DNA of 64,000 nt from positions 124,001-188,000 of the forward strand of contig NZ_CP059202.1 of assembly GCF_014251815.1 (NCBI RefSeq), read 5' to 3'. Shown here piece after piece: positions 38,201-47,644 of the stretch; position 1 is the first letter of the stretch, and every line of letters begins with the position of its first letter. Origin of the DNA: Blattabacterium cuenoti. GTDB taxonomy: Bacteria > Bacteroidota > Bacteroidia > Flavobacteriales > Blattabacteriaceae. The position numbers and the translations under genes were made by a program. Below the pieces are notes generated by a model. It did not search any database, was not told the origin of the DNA, and was given only the letters and a program-made list of their open reading frames with translations.

Positions 38201-38973
38201 CTATATTTCCTGGAACAAACAGTGAATTAGAATCGATTCGTGCATTTGAAAAAGAAGGGGCGACAGTAAGTACTTTAGTATTTAAAGATCTATATGATAA
38301 AGACATTACGGAGTCTATATATCATTTCAAAAAATATATAGAAACTGTACAGATATTTATGCTTTGTGGAGGTTTTAGTGCTGGAGATGAACCAGATGGT
38401 TCAGCCAAATTTATTGTATCTATATTACACAACCCATATATACAAGACGCTATTAAACATTTTTTAGATCAAGATGGATTAATTTTAGGAATTTGCAATG
38501 GATTTCAAGGTTTGATCAAATCAGGATTATTACCTTATGGTAAAATTTGTTTTAGGAATCATAACTCTCCTACACTAACCTACAATAAAATTGAAAAACA
38601 TATATCTCAATGTGTTCATATTAAAGTGACTTCTGATCGCTCTCCATGGTTAAATGGAATGAAAAATAAGATATACACTCTTCCCATATCTCATAGTGAA
38701 GGAAGATTTTATGCGAATCAAGAGACAATAAATATTTTATTTGAGAGAGGTCAAATTGCTACACAATATGTAGATCTAAAAGGAAAACCTAGTTTAGAAA
38801 GATCCTATAATCCGAATGGGTCTGTTGAAGCTGTTGAAGGATTATTAAGTAAAGATGGAAAAATTTATGGAAGAATGACTCATCCAGAACGTTATGATCA
38901 TGGTTTATTAAAAAATATACCTAATATTCGTGAGCATTCTATTTTTAAAAATGCAGTACAATATTTTTTATAA
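35263..38973 (+). CDS. purL: Phosphoribosylformylglycinamidine synthase, large single-chain type
   Basis: It converts FGAR to FGAM using glutamine and ATP. At 1236 residues it is the single-chain type, so no purS or purQ is needed. The N-terminal domain is followed by the FGAM synthase halves (FDVYWSDHCRHTTF; NETHNHPTEIDPFGGASTC; GGGTGKEGIGGATDSS; the second half with KDSMSGTY). The C-terminal glutaminase has nucleophile Cys in GICNGFQG, His in PISHSEGRFY and the Glu region in MTHPERYDHG. A G8 run (36541-36548) encodes the conserved GGGTG. It is 12 bp before purE. Confidence 0.98.
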   Translation: MNFRIYIQKRSPFDIDSRKLYNELKHMNISLYNVVIYHIYDIFNINEKLFLESLSKVFVDPVTDILHRNIHLNTSYIEYFTEKYDDRAHAAIQCIKVIDRKSTMVSVKTGQLIKLIGMKKKQDFYKIKKFYSCSSAKNTQNNKNEEKIINNFINFSVEKIKKIHDKWNLSMNINDLLFIQKYFSEEKRNPTPSELRIFDVYWSDHCRHTTFFTTLKNISFYGSLKKTYQNIFRKYLKDRYLIGRSKYPINFMDLSSLPAKILYEKGKLTNYVSSDEHNACIIMINVDFTDKNEKEKWYLLFKNETHNHPTEIDPFGGASTCIGGAIRDPLSGRAFVYQGLRLSGAANPMNSKTIYGKLPQKKICFESACGYSSYGNQVGLPTTHVHEIYHEGYRAKRMEIGMVVGAVPVDFVKQDKPKKGDVILLIGGGTGKEGIGGATDSSKESQEQDYNLQNHNHIKGNPITERKIQRLFRKKEAVSLIKKCNDLGAGGAAVAISELSDSLVLYLDKIPIRDKDTKNIKDIEIALSESQERMAVILDPKDVKKFIFFSREENIMSVPIGEITDNKRIIFYYRKKEIFNVKSSFLNTKGCHKEKVVRVNSPISVSPFNKSKKIIFSKKTFLNTLSELNIASQKSLVEMFDSTVGGTTVLMPFGGRYQMTPSEGSVQKIPVLRGNTNTVSLVSWGFHPEVSVWSPFHGGAYAIVECISKIVSMGGNYRNTYFSFQEYYRKLDDDPENWGKPFSALLGAYHAQMSLELASIGGKDSMSGTYKNLHVPPTFIAFGVSTGLCSNIISPEFKKEGNKIYLYYHNPLDNEMPDFNSIKKAYDQVYEGICSGKIVSVKTIKDGGISVAIANMSFGNRLGAVIDYNDHLLETNIGSLIIESSSSISWNNFIPIGEVISCKHLNFNGIYIDIEESIKSWLKTFYPIFSYTSYKNENEGEKENRIQKQKVENIKQEGKHNPMIWKCKFKKKGKPHVFIPIFPGTNSELESIRAFEKEGATVSTLVFKDLYDKDITESIYHFKKYIETVQIFMLCGGFSAGDEPDGSAKFIVSILHNPYIQDAIKHFLDQDGLILGICNGFQGLIKSGLLPYGKICFRNHNSPTLTYNKIEKHISQCVHIKVTSDRSPWLNGMKNKIYTLPISHSEGRFYANQETINILFERGQIATQYVDLKGKPSLERSYNPNGSVEAVEGLLSKDGKIYGRMTHPERYDHGLLKNIPNIREHSIFKNAVQYFL

Positions 38974-38984
38974 AAGTTATAATT

Positions 38985-39482
38985 ATGAAAGTTGCTATAT
39001 TCTTTGGAAGTATTTCTGATAAATCAATTATGAAAATAATTGCGGAAGTTCTTAAAAAATTTAACGTAAGTTATAAATCTTATTTGATTTCTGCACACAG
39101 ATTGCCGGATATTTTATCAAATGCTATAAAAGAAATAGAATCTGAAGGGACAGATGTAATTATTGCAGGAGCTGGATTGTCAGCTCATTTACCTGGATTT
39201 ATTTCTTCTAAAACGATTTTACCTGTTATTGGGGTTCCAATTCATTGCAATAATAACAATTATGGATCTTTAGGCGGAATAGATGCGCTTTTCTCTATAG
39301 TGCAAATGCCAAAAGATGTTCCAGTTGCTACAGTTGGAATAAATAATTCCTATAATGCTGCTTTATTAGCTATTCACATTTTAGCTATAAAATATAAAAA
39401 TATAAGAGAATTATTGATAAAATTCAGAATAGATAAAAAGGATAAATTAACAAGTGAAATCAAGCAACATCTATTATCATGA
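38985..39482 (+). CDS. purE: N5-carboxyaminoimidazole ribonucleotide mutase
   Basis: It forms CAIR. The 165-residue frame has the phosphate-binding GSISDKSIM, the catalytic His in ISAHRLPD, GAGLSAHLPGFISSKTILPV and SIVQMPKDVPVATVGI. The pattern looks like class I, which normally works with PurK on N5-CAIR. No purK is in the cluster or elsewhere in the window, so either purK lies outside or the enzyme uses non-enzymatic carbamate. It overlaps purC by 4 bp. Confidence 0.95.
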   Translation: MKVAIFFGSISDKSIMKIIAEVLKKFNVSYKSYLISAHRLPDILSNAIKEIESEGTDVIIAGAGLSAHLPGFISSKTILPVIGVPIHCNNNNYGSLGGIDALFSIVQMPKDVPVATVGINNSYNAALLAIHILAIKYKNIRELLIKFRIDKKDKLTSEIKQHLLS

Positions 39483-40195
39483 TAATTAAAAAAAATCTTT
39501 TATCAGAAGGAAAAACAAAAAAAATATATGCAACTAATAATCCACTTGAAATATTAATTCATCATAAAGATAATATAACTGCTTTGAATGGGCTAAAAAA
39601 AAATGTCTTGCAGGATAAAGGTGTTTTAAATAATGAAATTACTACATTGATTTTTCAATTTTTAAATTCTTGTGGAGTTAAAACTCATTTTATACGAAAA
39701 ATCAATAATAGAGAACAATTATGTTATAAAGTAGATATGATTCCTTTGGAATTTGTGGTTCGGAATATCGTTGCAGGAAGTATGTCTAAACGTTTGGGGG
39801 TTAAAGAAGGAACTTACTTATATAATCCTATTTTTGAGATATTTTATAAAAATGATAAGTTAAAAGATCCCTTAATTAATGATCATCATGCAGTATTTTT
39901 AAAAATTATTTCTTATGAAGAATTAAATACCATTTATGATATGACATCGAAAATTAATTGTTTTATAAAAAAATATTTTTCTGATAAAAATATTATATTG
40001 GTAGATTTTAAAATAGAATTTGGTAAAAATCATAAAAAAGAAATTCTCCTTTCAGATGAAATCAGTCCAGATACTTGTCGTTTATGGGATAAAGAAACAA
40101 TGAAAAAGATGGATAAAGATTCATTTAGAATCGGATTACAAGAAAAAATATTTGATATTTATATGGAGGTATTAAAAAGGTTAAATGTAAGTTAA
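39479..40195 (+). CDS. purC: SAICAR synthetase
   Basis: It condenses CAIR with aspartate. The 238-residue frame has LLSEGKTKKIYATNNP at the N-terminus, MIPLEFVVRNIVAGSMSKRL, and the ATP/metal segment LVDFKIEFG followed by LSDEISPDTCRLWDKET. Length is normal for the bacterial short form. Its ATG overlaps the purE stop (ATGA junction). Confidence 0.96.
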   Translation: MIIKKNLLSEGKTKKIYATNNPLEILIHHKDNITALNGLKKNVLQDKGVLNNEITTLIFQFLNSCGVKTHFIRKINNREQLCYKVDMIPLEFVVRNIVAGSMSKRLGVKEGTYLYNPIFEIFYKNDKLKDPLINDHHAVFLKIISYEELNTIYDMTSKINCFIKKYFSDKNIILVDFKIEFGKNHKKEILLSDEISPDTCRLWDKETMKKMDKDSFRIGLQEKIFDIYMEVLKRLNVS

Positions 40196-40230
40196 TCCAT
40201 TAAAATAATGGGACAAAGTTTTTCAAAAAA

Positions 40231-41667
40231 ATGATATCTCAATTATCCCCTTCTATTTTGAAAAATAGTTGTTTGGATAAGTTTCATGATGAATGTGGGG
40301 TTTTTGGAATTTATTCTCCTTATAAAATAGATACCTTTTCTTTGATTCAGTTTGGTTTATTTGCACTGCAACATAGAGGACAAGAAGCTTGTGGTTTTTC
40401 TGTTTTACGAGATGGATTTATTATATCACATAAAAGCGAAGGCCTAGTTTTAGATTTTTTTAGAAAAATTTCCAATTCTGAATGTTATCATGGAAATGCC
40501 GTAATTGGACATACTCGTTATTCTACAGAAGGAGGACAAAGTAAAAAAAATATTCAACCTTTTTTTGGCGAAGATTCCTATGGAAGAAGCACCATATCTA
40601 TAGTCCATAATGGAAATTTGGTTAATGCCCAATATATTCGTAAAAAACTAGAATATCAAGGAATAAATTTTATATCCGAATATTCAGATTCTGAAGTTAT
40701 TTTACGTTTAATACAAAAATATTTACCAGAATCTAATAATAGCTTAGAAAAAGCTATTCAAAAAACAACTACTGATATAAAAGGAGCTTATTCTGTAATT
40801 GTGCTTATGGATAATAAAATGGCAGCGTTTAGAGATCCAAACGGAATACGTCCTTTATGTTATGGAATGTTGAACGAAGAAACTTATATATTTAGTTCTG
40901 AAACTTGTGGAATAGATTCTGTTGGAGGATTTTACGTAAGAGATTTATTTCCAGGAGAAATTATAATTGTGGATAAAAAGTCGGTTCAATTCTCTATACT
41001 TACAGAAAGAAAAAACACAAAAAGGAGAATATGTTCTTTTGAATATATTTATTTTTCTCGTCCTGATTCATTAATTGAAAATATAAATGTTTATAAAATT
41101 CGCGAAAAAAGTGGAGAAAAACTTTATGAGCAACATCCAGTAGAAGCAGATGTAGTAATTGGAGTTCCGGATTCTGGAGTTCCAGCTTCTATTGGATATT
41201 CTAAAGCTTCTGGAATTCCTTTTAAACCAATTTTAGTCAAAAACAAATATATTGGAAGATCATTTATTTTACCTAAACAAGAAATGCGAGAGAAAATGGT
41301 CAACTTGAAATTGAATCCTATATTATATGAAATAAAAGGAAAACGGATTGTTATTATTGATGATTCTATAGTTCGTGGAACGACCAGTCGTAGATTAGTT
41401 TACATATTAAGAAAAGCTGGAGCTAAAGAAATTCATTTTAGAAGTGCTTCTCCTCCTATTATAGGACCATGTTATTTAGGCGTAGACACTCCAAGTAAAA
41501 AAGATCTTATATCATATAATTATATTGATAAAAAAAATATAGCAAAAATTCTAAATGTAGATAGTTTAGAATTTTTAAGCATGGACAATTTTATAGATAT
41601 TTTAGGAAGTATTCACTATTGTTTCGGTTGTTTTACTGGTAATTATCCAATTCAAAAAACTCATTAA
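40231..41667 (+). CDS. purF: Amidophosphoribosyltransferase (Bacillus-type with probable Fe-S cluster)
   Basis: It commits PRPP to purines by making phosphoribosylamine. The 478-residue frame has an N-terminal glutaminase whose nucleophile is the Cys in FHDECGVFGIYS; the preceding 20 or so residues form a propeptide to be cleaved. The PRPP motif VIIDDSIVRGTTSRRL lies near residue 371. Cys residues in RRICSFEYIYFSRPD, GPCYLGVDT and the pair in HYCFGCFTGNYP match the four [4Fe-4S] ligands of the Bacillus enzyme, from my knowledge of the family. It is 35 bp after purC and 5 bp before purM. Confidence 0.97.
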   Translation: MISQLSPSILKNSCLDKFHDECGVFGIYSPYKIDTFSLIQFGLFALQHRGQEACGFSVLRDGFIISHKSEGLVLDFFRKISNSECYHGNAVIGHTRYSTEGGQSKKNIQPFFGEDSYGRSTISIVHNGNLVNAQYIRKKLEYQGINFISEYSDSEVILRLIQKYLPESNNSLEKAIQKTTTDIKGAYSVIVLMDNKMAAFRDPNGIRPLCYGMLNEETYIFSSETCGIDSVGGFYVRDLFPGEIIIVDKKSVQFSILTERKNTKRRICSFEYIYFSRPDSLIENINVYKIREKSGEKLYEQHPVEADVVIGVPDSGVPASIGYSKASGIPFKPILVKNKYIGRSFILPKQEMREKMVNLKLNPILYEIKGKRIVIIDDSIVRGTTSRRLVYILRKAGAKEIHFRSASPPIIGPCYLGVDTPSKKDLISYNYIDKKNIAKILNVDSLEFLSMDNFIDILGSIHYCFGCFTGNYPIQKTH

Positions 41668-41672
41668 TTAAT

Positions 41673-42656
41673 ATGAAAAAAATAAACATGACTATATGCA
41701 AAATGAATAATATTTTAAAAAATACATATAATAATAGAGTTATAAGTATGTTAGATCATTTTGCAGGTTTTTATAAAATATACGAATGTGGATATAAGGA
41801 ACCTATTTTAGTATCTGGTGTTGATGGAGTAGGAACTAAATTACGTTTAGCTATAGATTACAAAAAATATGATGTGATTGGAGAAGATTGTTTTGCAATG
41901 TGTGCAAATGATGTTTTATGTCATGGAGCTATTCCTTTATTTTTTTTAGATTATTTAGCTTGTGGAAAACTAGATTCTATTATTGTAGAAAAAATTGTGC
42001 AAGGAATAGCTAATTCTTGTAAAAAAACTAATACCTGTCTGATTGGGGGTGAAACCGCTGAAATGCCTGGAATTTATCAAAAAAATGATTATGATATTGC
42101 TGGATTTTGTGTAGGAATTGTAGAAAAAGATCATCTTGTAGATGGAAAAAAATTAATTCAAGAAGGAGATATTTTAATAGGTCTTCCTTCTTCTGGAGTA
42201 CATAGTAATGGTTTTTCTGTAATTCGAAATATCTTTTCTGAAGAAGATTTCATGAAATCTTTTCAAGAAAAACCCTTTTATGAAACACTTTTGATTCCAA
42301 CTAGAATTTATCATTTTCCTATTCACGTTTTATTAAAAAAGTTTATGATTCATGGATTATCTCATATTACTGGAGGAGGTATATCAGATAATCTATATCG
42401 AATTTTACCAAAAAATTTATCAGCTGTAGTAGAAAAAGAAAAAATACCTATTCAACCTGTTTTCAATTATATTCAAAAAAAAGCAAATTTATCAGAAAAT
42501 AAAATGTGGAATACTTTTAATATGGGGGTAGGAATGATTGTAGCTGTATCTTTTGAAGAAAAAGATTCCGTTTTAGAAAAACTAAACACTCTAGGAGAGA
42601 AACCCTTTGTTTTGGGAAAAATTATAAAAGGAAATAAAAAAGTATTTTTGAAATAA
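41673..42656 (+). CDS. purM: Phosphoribosylformylglycinamidine cyclo-ligase (AIR synthetase)
   Basis: It closes the imidazole ring using ATP. The 327-residue frame has the family ATP-binding segment SGVDGVGTKLRLAI (near residue 50), CANDVLCHGAIPLFFLDYLA, CLIGGETAEMPGIY and SSGVHSNGFSVIR, and late HITGGGISDNL. It is about 15-20 residues shorter than the E. coli protein at the termini, with no missing motif. It is 10 bp before purN. Confidence 0.96.
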   Translation: MKKINMTICKMNNILKNTYNNRVISMLDHFAGFYKIYECGYKEPILVSGVDGVGTKLRLAIDYKKYDVIGEDCFAMCANDVLCHGAIPLFFLDYLACGKLDSIIVEKIVQGIANSCKKTNTCLIGGETAEMPGIYQKNDYDIAGFCVGIVEKDHLVDGKKLIQEGDILIGLPSSGVHSNGFSVIRNIFSEEDFMKSFQEKPFYETLLIPTRIYHFPIHVLLKKFMIHGLSHITGGGISDNLYRILPKNLSAVVEKEKIPIQPVFNYIQKKANLSENKMWNTFNMGVGMIVAVSFEEKDSVLEKLNTLGEKPFVLGKIIKGNKKVFLK

Positions 42657-42666
42657 AAATACCTCC

Positions 42667-43233
42667 ATGAAAAAAATAGCGATTTTAGTTTCTGGAAAGG
42701 GGACCAATATGAAGCATATTTTAGAAGCAATAGAAAGCGGAATACTTCATAATTTTGTGGTTAATTTAGTAATTTCTGATAGATGGTGTATAGCAATACA
42801 ATACGCATTAAAAAAAAATATCATAGTATTTTCTTTAATAAGAACTAATAAAAAATCTATTTCTAAAGAAATAGACAATATACTTGGGATATATATTCCA
42901 GATATTATAATTCTTTCAGGATTCCTTTCTATACTTGATGCAGAATTTTGTAAAAAATGGACGAGAAAGGTTATAAATATTCATCCTTCTCTATTACCTA
43001 AATACGGAGGAAAAGGAATGTATGGAATAAAAATACATCAAGAAGTTATAAAAAATAGGGATAAAATATCAGGAGCGACAGTTCACTATGTCACAAAAGA
43101 TGTAGATTTAGGGGATATAATTTTGAAACAAACATGTAAAATTGATTCAGAGGAGACTCCAATATCTTTATCAAAAAAGATTTCTATGATAGAAAAACAA
43201 ATATTAATTCAATCTATTAATCAACTTTTTTAA
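42667..43233 (+). CDS. purN: Phosphoribosylglycinamide formyltransferase
   Basis: It transfers a formyl group from 10-formyl-tetrahydrofolate to GAR. The 188-residue frame has ILVSGKGTNMKHILEAI at the N-terminus. The catalytic set is the Asn and His in NIHPSLLPKYGGKGMYG (near residue 107) and the Asp in the VDLGDIILKQ region (Asp of the TKDVDLGD loop). Length is normal. It is 10 bp after purM; a 66-bp gap without visible features precedes purH. Confidence 0.95.
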   Translation: MKKIAILVSGKGTNMKHILEAIESGILHNFVVNLVISDRWCIAIQYALKKNIIVFSLIRTNKKSISKEIDNILGIYIPDIIILSGFLSILDAEFCKKWTRKVINIHPSLLPKYGGKGMYGIKIHQEVIKNRDKISGATVHYVTKDVDLGDIILKQTCKIDSEETPISLSKKISMIEKQILIQSINQLF

Positions 43234-43299
43234 GTTTTATATAATTAATAATGAATGAATTAATAATATAAACATCAAAAGTAACAATTAATTAGTAGT

Positions 43300-44826
43300 A
43301 TGAAAAGAGCTTTGATTAGTGTTTATGAGAAAAACGAAAAATTGTTTGATTTCGTCAGTTTTTTAGATAAAAAAGGATATCAAATTGTTTCTACCGGAGG
43401 TACCTATCAATATTTTATCAAAAAAGGATTATCAAACCTTATGGAGGTTTCTGATATTACTTCTTTTCCTGATATATTAGATGGAAGAGTGAAAACGATT
43501 CATCCTAATATATATGGGGGAATTTTAGCCAATCGTTCTATTGAAAAACATATGAAATATGTACGTTCTAGCAATATTCATCTCATTGATATTGTATTGG
43601 TTAATTTTTATCCATTTTTTGAAGAAATACGTAAAAAATCTATCAATGATAATTCCTTAGTAGAATTTATTGATATTGGAGGCCCATCTATGCTTAGAGC
43701 AGCCGCAAAAAATTTTTTCCATGTTACTGCTATTATAGATAATAATGATTATGAATTAGTTCAATATGAAATTGAACATTATGGGTTTCCTTCATTAAAA
43801 TTGAGAAAAAAATTGGCAGGAAAAGCGTTTAATTTCACTTCTGCTTATGATTCTGCTATTTCTCAGTACTTATTAGATGATAAATTTCCTGTTTATTTAC
43901 ATTCTTCTTATGAAAAAAAAATGAATCTTCGTTATGGAGAAAATCCTCATCAAAAAGCCGCTTATTATGTCAATACAATTCATAAAGGATCAATGCAAAA
44001 TTTTAATCAGTTACATGGAAAAAAATTATCATTTAATAATTTAAGAGATATGGATATAGCGTGGAAAGTTGTTTCTCAATTTTCAGAACCTGCTTGTTGT
44101 ACAGTGAAACATTCCACTCCTTGTGGAGTCGCGTTGGGAAAAAATATTATTGAAGCTTTTCAAAAAACTTATTACGCAGATACTATTTCATCTTTTGGAG
44201 GAATAATGGCTGTTAATGTCCCAATAACAAAAGAATTAGCAAAAGAAATTAATCATATTTTTTTAGAAGTACTCCTTTCACCAAATTACGAAACAGATGT
44301 TTTGAATATTTTAAAAATTAAAAAAAATCTTAGAATTATTAGCATTAATGAACCTATTTCAGATCAGTTAGAATCTGTTCAAATAGACGGAGGGATTTTA
44401 GTACAAGAATCAGATTATTTTTTTCCTTATGATAAAAGTTACAAAATAGTAACTGAAAAAAAATTCAGTGATCAAGAATTAAAATCTTTATTTTTTGCTC
44501 AAAAAGTAGTCAAATATGTAAAATCTAATGCTATTGTAGTAGCTAAAAACACCCAAACTTTAGGTATTTCTGGAGGTCAAACTAATAGAATTTGGGCGGC
44601 TCGTCAAGCTATAGAAAGGGCTATAGAAAAAAGTAAAGAAGGATTAGTACTTGTATCGGATGCTTTTTTTCCTTTTAGAGATGTTGTAGATGAAGCGGCT
44701 CGTTCTGGTGCGATCCGCGCTATTATTCAACCAGGAGGATCTATACGTGATGAAGAATCTGTGAAAGCTTGTAATGATCATGGAATAGCAATGGCTTTTA
44801 CTGGTAGGAGACATTTTAAACATTAA
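43300..44826 (+). CDS. purH: Bifunctional AICAR transformylase / IMP cyclohydrolase
   Basis: It performs the last two steps to IMP. The 508-residue frame has the N-terminal cyclohydrolase (MGS-like) domain with IVSTGGTYQYF and DGRVKTIHPNIYGGIL. The C-terminal transformylase has LRYGENPHQKAAYY, VKHSTPCGVALG with the catalytic Lys-His, and the terminal AMAFTGRRHFKH. Length is normal. It ends 4 bp before purD. Confidence 0.97.
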   Translation: MKRALISVYEKNEKLFDFVSFLDKKGYQIVSTGGTYQYFIKKGLSNLMEVSDITSFPDILDGRVKTIHPNIYGGILANRSIEKHMKYVRSSNIHLIDIVLVNFYPFFEEIRKKSINDNSLVEFIDIGGPSMLRAAAKNFFHVTAIIDNNDYELVQYEIEHYGFPSLKLRKKLAGKAFNFTSAYDSAISQYLLDDKFPVYLHSSYEKKMNLRYGENPHQKAAYYVNTIHKGSMQNFNQLHGKKLSFNNLRDMDIAWKVVSQFSEPACCTVKHSTPCGVALGKNIIEAFQKTYYADTISSFGGIMAVNVPITKELAKEINHIFLEVLLSPNYETDVLNILKIKKNLRIISINEPISDQLESVQIDGGILVQESDYFFPYDKSYKIVTEKKFSDQELKSLFFAQKVVKYVKSNAIVVAKNTQTLGISGGQTNRIWAARQAIERAIEKSKEGLVLVSDAFFPFRDVVDEAARSGAIRAIIQPGGSIRDEESVKACNDHGIAMAFTGRRHFKH

Positions 44827-44830
44827 AATA

Positions 44831-46066
44831 ATGAAAATTTTAATTATTGGAGGAGGAGGCCGTGAACATGCTATAGGAAAAAAATTATTGGAAGACAATC
44901 GTTTTATACAACTTTATTTTTATCCTGGAAATGGAGGAACAAGCATAATAGGAAAAAATATTGAAAATCATCATTCTCCGTTAGATTTGGGTGTTTTTGC
45001 TAAAAAAAATGAAATAGATATAACTATTGTAGGATCTGAATTTTTTTTATTAGAAGGAATTGTTGATATTTTTAATAATATGGGATTAAAAATAATTGGG
45101 CCACATTATTCAGCTGCTAGACTTGAAGGAAATAGAATTTTTGCTAAATCTTTCATGAAAAAATATGGAGTTCGCACTCCTAAGTATGATATTTTTTATT
45201 CTTATGAAGAGGCTATGAATTTCTTTAAAAAAAAAACGAATTCTGTAGCTATTAAAACGAATGGAATAGCTGCAGGAAAAGGGGTTATTATAGCTCATAA
45301 TCAAAATGAAGCAGAAAAAGCTTTAAAAAATATTATGATAAAAAAAAAATTTGGAAAATCTGGAGATCAAATTATTATAGAGGAATTTTTACAAGGAAAA
45401 GAAGCTTCTATTATATCTTTTTTCAATGGAAAAAATATTATACCTTTTTTATCAGCTAAGGATTATAAAAAAATTGGAGAAAATGAAAAAGGATTGAATA
45501 CAGGAGGAATGGGGTCTATTGTTCCGAATCCATATATAACAAATTCTATTTGGATAGATTTTAGAAAAAATGTTTTAGAACCTACTTTAGAAGGATTAAT
45601 GATAGAAAAATTGACATTTTTTGGGTTCTTATATTTTGGTTTAATGATAAGTAATAATAAAGTTTACTTATTAGAATACAACACTCGCATCGGAGATCCT
45701 GAAGCTCAAGCCTTATTCCCATTGATGAAGAGTAATTTTTTAAATATTATTCAATATTCTTATCAACAAAAAGAAACATATATTGATTGGAAAAAATTAT
45801 ATTCTTGCTGTGTGGTTTTATCGTCTATAGGGTATCCTGAAAAATATGAAATAGGAAAAATTATAACAGGTTTAAATTCTTTAGAAGAACCTTTTTATAT
45901 TGCTGGAGCAAAAATAGAACAAAAAAAGTGGGTGACATCAGGTGGACGAGTTCTTAATATAATAGGAATAGGAAATTCTCTTCAAGAATCCATAAAAAAG
46001 GCTTATGATAAGGTTAAAAAAATTCAATTTGAAAATTTGTATTTCAGGAAAGATATTGGTTTGTAA
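44831..46066 (+). CDS. purD: Phosphoribosylamine-glycine ligase
   Basis: It joins glycine to phosphoribosylamine. The 411-residue ATP-grasp frame has ILIIGGGGREHAIGKKLL at the start, KTNGIAAGKGVIIA for ATP binding, FLQGKEASIISF, NTGGMGSIVPNP and LEYNTRIGDPEAQALFPLM for metal binding. Family Asn-Thr-Arg-x-Gly-Asp-Pro-Glu is intact. Length is slightly short of the usual 420-430 without loss of motifs. It is 21 bp before guaA. Confidence 0.97.
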   Translation: MKILIIGGGGREHAIGKKLLEDNRFIQLYFYPGNGGTSIIGKNIENHHSPLDLGVFAKKNEIDITIVGSEFFLLEGIVDIFNNMGLKIIGPHYSAARLEGNRIFAKSFMKKYGVRTPKYDIFYSYEEAMNFFKKKTNSVAIKTNGIAAGKGVIIAHNQNEAEKALKNIMIKKKFGKSGDQIIIEEFLQGKEASIISFFNGKNIIPFLSAKDYKKIGENEKGLNTGGMGSIVPNPYITNSIWIDFRKNVLEPTLEGLMIEKLTFFGFLYFGLMISNNKVYLLEYNTRIGDPEAQALFPLMKSNFLNIIQYSYQQKETYIDWKKLYSCCVVLSSIGYPEKYEIGKIITGLNSLEEPFYIAGAKIEQKKWVTSGGRVLNIIGIGNSLQESIKKAYDKVKKIQFENLYFRKDIGL

Positions 46067-46086
46067 TTTTTATACAAGACACAAAA

Positions 46087-47637
46087 ATGAAAAAAGATTT
46101 TATACTCATACTAGATTTTGGATCTCAATATAGTCATATGATTGCTAGAAGAATTCGAGATATAGGAGTATATACTTTATTATATCATTATAATAATATT
46201 TCTATCCCTCATATAATATCAAAAAAACCTAAAGGATTGATTTTATCAGGAGGGCCTTTTTCTGTTTATGAAAAAAATTCTCCATTAATATCTAAAAATA
46301 TTTTTCAACTAAATATACCTATATTCGGAATTTGTTATGGAATGCAACTGATTTCTTTTCTATTTGGTGGAAAGATAAAAAAATCAAAATATAAAGAATA
46401 TGGAAAATCATACTTTATCATAAATGATCCTGATAACAATCTATTTTATGGAATTCCCGATAAATCTATTGTTTGGATGAGTCATTTTGATGAAGTAGAA
46501 AATCTTCCGAAAGAATTTAAAGTCATAGGGCATACCCCGTATTGTAATGTTGCGGCTTTTAGTCATCTCAATAAAGATATTTATGCAACTCAATTTCATC
46601 CAGAAGTGATCAATACAGAATATGGAATATCTATGTTAAAAAATTTTGTTTTTCACATTTGCAAATGTAGTTCTAATTGGAAACTAAACAATTTTGTACA
46701 AAAAACGATAGATAATATTAAAAAACGTGTAAATAAAAAAAAAGTGATACTAGGTTTTTCTGGAGGAGTAGATTCTTTTGTCACAGCTTATATCATTCAT
46801 AAAGCTATTGGGAATTCTTTAAATTGTATTTTTGTAGACACAGGGTTATTGTTGAAAACTGAAAAAGAAAAAATATCTTTTTTATGTAAAAAAATGAATT
46901 TTTCTATAAAAATAATAGACGCTAAAAATCGTTTTTTATCTAAGCTAACTGGGATCCTTGACCCTGAGATAAAAAGAAAAGTTATAGGAGAAGAATTTCT
47001 ATATATTTTTCAAAAAGAATCAGAAAAAATTAAAAATGTTGAATTTTTAGCACAAGGGACTATTTATTCAGATATTATTGAATCTTCTGTGATTTCAAAA
47101 AATTCAATAAGTCATTCTATAAAATCTCATCATAATGTAGGAGGGCTTCCAACAACATTAATGAAATTGAAACTCATTGAACCATTAAAAGAATTATTTA
47201 AAGATGAAGTTAGAAAAATAGGAAAAAAATTAGGACTTACAAAGGATATTTTATATCGTCATCCATTTCCCGGACCGGGTTTAGGGATTCGTATTATTGG
47301 AGAAATCAATGAAAAAAAAATTTTTATTTTAAAAGAAGCAGAGGATATTTTGTTGCAAGAGTTAAAAAATTATGATATTTACGATTCTGTTAGTCAAGCT
47401 TTCATTGTATTGTTACCCATAAGATCTGTAGGAATAAAAGGGGATAAACGAACTTATGAATATGCGGCGATATTGCGTGTAGTAAACACAGAAGATTTTA
47501 TGACTGCTACTTTCTCGCATTTATCTTACGACTTCTTGGAAAAAGTATCAAATAGAATTACTAATGAAGTCGATGGAATTAATCGAATCGCATACGATAT
47601 AACATCAAAACCCCCATCTACTATTGAATGGGAATAA
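46087..47637 (+). CDS. guaA: GMP synthase (glutamine-hydrolysing)
   Basis: It aminates XMP to GMP. The 516-residue frame has an N-terminal class I glutaminase: ILDFGSQYSHMIARRIRD, the Cys nucleophile in GICYGMQLI, and His and Glu in ATQFHPEV. The ATP-pyrophosphatase domain carries the P-loop LGFSGGVDSFVTAY (near residue 222), and the C-terminal dimerisation domain ends PPSTIEWE. It is the last gene of the purine cluster. guaB is not in the window. It ends 7 bp before convergent accD. Confidence 0.98.
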   Translation: MKKDFILILDFGSQYSHMIARRIRDIGVYTLLYHYNNISIPHIISKKPKGLILSGGPFSVYEKNSPLISKNIFQLNIPIFGICYGMQLISFLFGGKIKKSKYKEYGKSYFIINDPDNNLFYGIPDKSIVWMSHFDEVENLPKEFKVIGHTPYCNVAAFSHLNKDIYATQFHPEVINTEYGISMLKNFVFHICKCSSNWKLNNFVQKTIDNIKKRVNKKKVILGFSGGVDSFVTAYIIHKAIGNSLNCIFVDTGLLLKTEKEKISFLCKKMNFSIKIIDAKNRFLSKLTGILDPEIKRKVIGEEFLYIFQKESEKIKNVEFLAQGTIYSDIIESSVISKNSISHSIKSHHNVGGLPTTLMKLKLIEPLKELFKDEVRKIGKKLGLTKDILYRHPFPGPGLGIRIIGEINEKKIFILKEAEDILLQELKNYDIYDSVSQAFIVLLPIRSVGIKGDKRTYEYAAILRVVNTEDFMTATFSHLSYDFLEKVSNRITNEVDGINRIAYDITSKPPSTIEWE

Positions 47638-47644
47638 TTTTATT

